64,000 bases of DNA from Prado023 sp963818445. GTDB lineage: Bacteria > Actinomycetota > Actinomycetes > S36-B12 > CAIYMF01. Below the pieces are notes generated by a model. The model did no database searches. It saw only the letters and a program-made list of their open reading frames with translations, and had not been told where the DNA came from. Shown one piece after another: positions 61,533 through 64,000 of the stretch (position 1 is its first letter; each line of letters begins with the position of its first letter). Where the stretch lies: positions 186,001 to 250,000 of the forward strand of contig CAWFSG010000017.1 in NCBI GenBank assembly GCA_963818445.1. The letters run 5' to 3'. The translations under genes were made by a program, and so were the position numbers.

Positions 61533-63100
61533 GTGGCCGTCACCGTGGAGTCGCCGTCGGCGCAGGTGGCGGTGACCACCCCGGTCCGGTCCATACATCG
61601 GCCCATGCCCTCCCAGGGGCTGCGCGGGTGGGTCGGGCCGCTCCTGGTGACTGTCCTGGCCGGCCTGCTCCGGTTGGTCAACCTGGGTCGGCCGGACGCC
61701 ATCATCTTCGACGAGACGTACTACGTGAAGGACGCGCTGGCGCTCCTGCGGTTCGGGTACGAGCGGCAGGCGTCGACGGGGCCGACGACAAGATCCTCGC
61801 CCAGGACGCCGCGTGGAACCAGCTGGACATCTTCAAGGACGTCCCCTCCTTCGTCGTCCACCCGCCGCTGGGGAAGTGGGTGATCGCCGCCGGCGAGTGG
61901 GCGTTCGGCGTCGTCCCCTTCGGCTGGCGGTTCGGGGTGGCCGTGCTCGGGACGCTGAGTGTGCTGATGACCGCGCGGATCATCCGTCGGCTCACCCGCT
62001 CCGACCTCGTCGGGACCGTCGCAGGGCTGCTCGTGGCCCTGGACGGGTTGCACATCGTGATGAGCCGGACCGCCCTGCTCGACATGACCCTGATGTTCCT
62101 CATCCTCGCCGCGTTCGGCCTCCTGCTCCTGGATCGCGACGCGGTCCGGCGTCGCGCGGACGCCTGGCACACCCTCTGGGAGGGCAACCCCGTCATCCTC
62201 GGGCCCGGGTTCGGCCTGCGGCCCTGGCGGATCGCCGCAGGGGTTGCGCTCGGGCTGGCCTGCGGGGTCAAGTGGAGCGGCCTGTGGTACGTGGCGTTCT
62301 TCGGCCTGCTGAGCGTCTACTGGGACCTGCAGGTGCGCCGTGAGCTCGGCGCCGGGCGCCCGTTCCAGGCCGTCCTGGTGCGCGACGCGCTTCCGGCGTT
62401 CCTGAGCATCGTGGTCGTCGGGTTCCTTGCCTACCTGGTCACCTGGACGGGGTGGCTGGTCACCGACGGCGGGTACGACCGTGACTGGGCCGCGACGAAC
62501 GGGGGATGGCCGCTGGTCCCCGATGCCCTGCGGTCCCTGGCCGAGTACCACCGGGCCGCCTGGGCGTTCCATGTCGGGCTGGACTCGCCGCACTCCTACA
62601 AGTCCAGTGCGTGGTCGTGGCCGGTGATGTCGCGGCCCACGTCGTTCTACTACGAGTCGCCGGCGGGCACCTGCGGCACCGATCGCTGCGCCGAGGAGGT
62701 GCTCGCGCTCGGCAACCCGATCATCTGGTGGGCCGGACTCCTTGCGCTGTTCCACAACATCTGGCGCGCCGTGGCGGGGCGCGACTGGCGCAGCGGCGCC
62801 CTGCTCGTCGGCTACCTGGCCGGCTGGCTGCCATGGATGGTCTTCCACGGTCGGACCATCTTCACGTTCTACGCGATCCTGCTCGTCCCCTTCCTCGCCG
62901 GGATGCTGGCCATCTCGTTGGCCAGCCTCGCTGGCGGACCCGACGCCACACCCGTGCGCCGGCAGTGGGGGATCCTGGCCGCGGGCACGGTCCTGCTGCT
63001 CATCGTGGCCGCAGCCTGGTTCTTCCTGCCGATCTGGACCGGGCAGGTGCTGCCGTATGAGCGCTGGGACTGGCGCATGTGGCTGCCCACCTGGGTGTGA
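61533..63100 (+). CDS. PMT-type protein O-mannosyltransferase, frameshifted
   Basis: A polytopic glycosyltransferase (GT39) that moves mannose from polyprenyl phosphate to exported proteins. The first frame starts at GTG 61533 and gives RLVNLGRPDAIIFDETYYVKDALALLRFGYER, with the DE catalytic pair in the first loop. At about 61765 the frame changes; the second carries GADDKILAQDAAWNQLDIF, VHPPLGKWVIAAGEWAFG and about ten more helices to the stop at 63100. One lost or added base near gcaggcgtcgacgg explains it; joined length is about 522, normal for actinobacterial Pmt. Ends 12 nt from the convergent rsmI stop. Confidence 0.85.
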
Positions 63101-63112
63101 TGGGCGCCGGAG

Positions 63113-63994
63113 TCAGTCGCGGCGGGACTTGTGCGCCACCACGGCGTCGAACACCGACCGCTTGCCCGCTCCCGTGCTGCTGGCCACCAGCGCGATGGCC
63201 TCCTTGCGGGGGATGCCCTGACTCTCGAGCGCGGCCACTCGTGCGGCCAGGCCCTCGGGATCGGTGGTGCCACCAGTCGGGGCCGGCGCGCCCTGGACCA
63301 CCAGGGTGATCTCGCCGCGCACACCGGCCTGCGCCCAGGCGGCGAGCTCGCCGAGGCTGCCGCGCAGGACCTCCTCGTAGGTCTTGGACAGCTCTCGGCA
63401 GACCGCAGCCGGGCGCTCGGCACCGAACGCCCGCGCCATGTCGGCCAGCGTCACGGCCAACCGTCGCGGGGACTCGAAGTACACCTGGGTGCGCGGCTCG
63501 TCGGCCAGCTCGGCCAGCCGGGCGTGGCGCTCGGCCGACCTGCGGGGGATGAACCCCTCGAAGCAGAACCGGTCGCACGGGAGGCCGGACACCGCCAGGG
63601 CTGTCGTCACGGCCGAGGGCCCGGGCAGGGACGTGACGGAGTACCCCGCGTCGATCGCCGCCCGTGCCGCCCGGTACCCGGGATCGCTGACCGAGGGCAT
63701 CCCGGCATCGGTGACCAGGGCCACGGTGCCGCCGTCGGCCAGCACCGCGAGCAGCCGGGGCAGGCGCTCGCGCTCGACGTCCTCGTAGTACGACACCACC
63801 GGACCCGTGCGCGTCACGCCCATGTCAGCCAGCAGTCGGCGCAACCTGCGGGAGTCCTCCGCGGCGACCAGGTCGGCCGAGGTCAGCAGCTGCGCCAGCC
63901 TCGGGGACGCGTCCGCCGGATTGCCCAAGGGAGTCCCGGCCAGGATCAGGGTGCCGGGTCCGGGCTGCCCGATCGCCGCCGCGTCGCCTGCCAT
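63113..63994 (-). CDS. rsmI: 16S rRNA (cytidine-2'-O)-methyltransferase RsmI
   Basis: Methylates C1402 of 16S rRNA with RsmH. A 293-residue tetrapyrrole-methylase-fold protein: TLILAGTPLGNPADASPRL, the DLVAAEDSRRLRRLL block, YYEDVERERLPRLL, VALVTDAGMPSVSDPGYRAARAA (SAM binding), and PGPSAVTTALAVSGLPCDRFCFEGFIPRR. The C-terminal domain with RKEAIALVASSTGAGKR is the usual extra helical part. Complete in the window. Confidence 0.95.
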   Translation of the reverse strand: MAGDAAAIGQPGPGTLILAGTPLGNPADASPRLAQLLTSADLVAAEDSRRLRRLLADMGVTRTGPVVSYYEDVERERLPRLLAVLADGGTVALVTDAGMPSVSDPGYRAARAAIDAGYSVTSLPGPSAVTTALAVSGLPCDRFCFEGFIPRRSAERHARLAELADEPRTQVYFESPRRLAVTLADMARAFGAERPAAVCRELSKTYEEVLRGSLGELAAWAQAGVRGEITLVVQGAPAPTGGTTDPEGLAARVAALESQGIPRKEAIALVASSTGAGKRSVFDAVVAHKSRRD

Positions 63995-64000
63995 CGGGTC

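Overview
The window is a 64 kb stretch of very GC-rich chromosomal DNA from an actinomycete. The evidence is the LysX fusion (lysyl-phosphatidylglycerol synthase joined to lysyl-tRNA synthetase), DUF3039, DUF3618 and DUF2017 proteins, the neighbourhood clpS / DUF2017 / murI / MBL hydrolase / rph / rdgB, orn beside tRNA-His, GTG starts, ATGA or GTGA gene overlaps, and several TANNNT boxes 6-7 nt before a start codon (the actinobacterial leaderless-mRNA pattern). The genus cannot be fixed from the sequence. There is no rRNA operon, CRISPR array, transposase, integrase or phage module, so most of the window is ordinary core and housekeeping sequence.

Layout. 1-8.1 kb: DUF3039 protein, secreted GH18-like hydrolase, then divergent operons murI-clpS-DUF2017-class V aminotransferase (minus) and MBL hydrolase-rph-rdgB (plus). 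8.1-18 kb: tRNA-Leu, Rrf2 regulator, peroxiredoxin, DUF3618 protein, split ThrE-type exporter, GroES-like protein, tRNA-Lys, lysX, lipoprotein, tRNA-His, orn, CBS protein. 18-26.6 kb: two membrane proteins, acyl-CoA dehydrogenase with a phosphotransferase, SDR, and an Ada-AlkA plus Ogt alkylation-repair pair. 26.6-31.5 kb: feoA-feoB-feoC under a DtxR-like palindrome, FUSC-type exporter, a 38-aa cysteine-rich protein under a CsoR-like palindrome, pirin. 31.6-38.7 kb: second GH18-like protein, giant LuxR regulator, VOC protein, a decayed beta-propeller gene and a frameshifted WS/DGAT. 38.7-40.8 kb: tRNA-Arg and a 2 kb cassette (HAD phosphatase plus His-tailed EamA transporter) bounded by a perfect 35-bp copy of the tRNA 3' end. 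41-53.9 kb: alpha-galactosidase, ArsB/NhaD carrier, purine permease, secreted nuclease, DrrAB-type ABC exporter, flippase-like protein, PAC2 protein. 54-64 kb: mscL, SAF protein, FmdB-type protein, 5-FTHF cyclo-ligase, moeA, GNAT, tRNA-Ala with a duplicated 3' end, second WS/DGAT, protein mannosyltransferase, rsmI.

How the genes work together: MurI supplies D-glutamate for the wall; ClpS feeds N-degron substrates to ClpAP/ClpCP; Rph, Orn and RdgB handle RNA ends and nucleotide quality; LysX lysinylates membrane lipid; Feo imports ferrous iron; two WS/DGATs with the ACAD/SDR/phosphotransferase cluster suggest neutral-lipid storage and acyl-CoA turnover.

Caution: four conserved genes (about 20.68, 37.8, 48.5 and 61.77 kb) each carry one frame change, and one gene (36.1-37.1 kb) carries many. 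Residual indel errors in the assembly are the simplest common explanation for the single ones.
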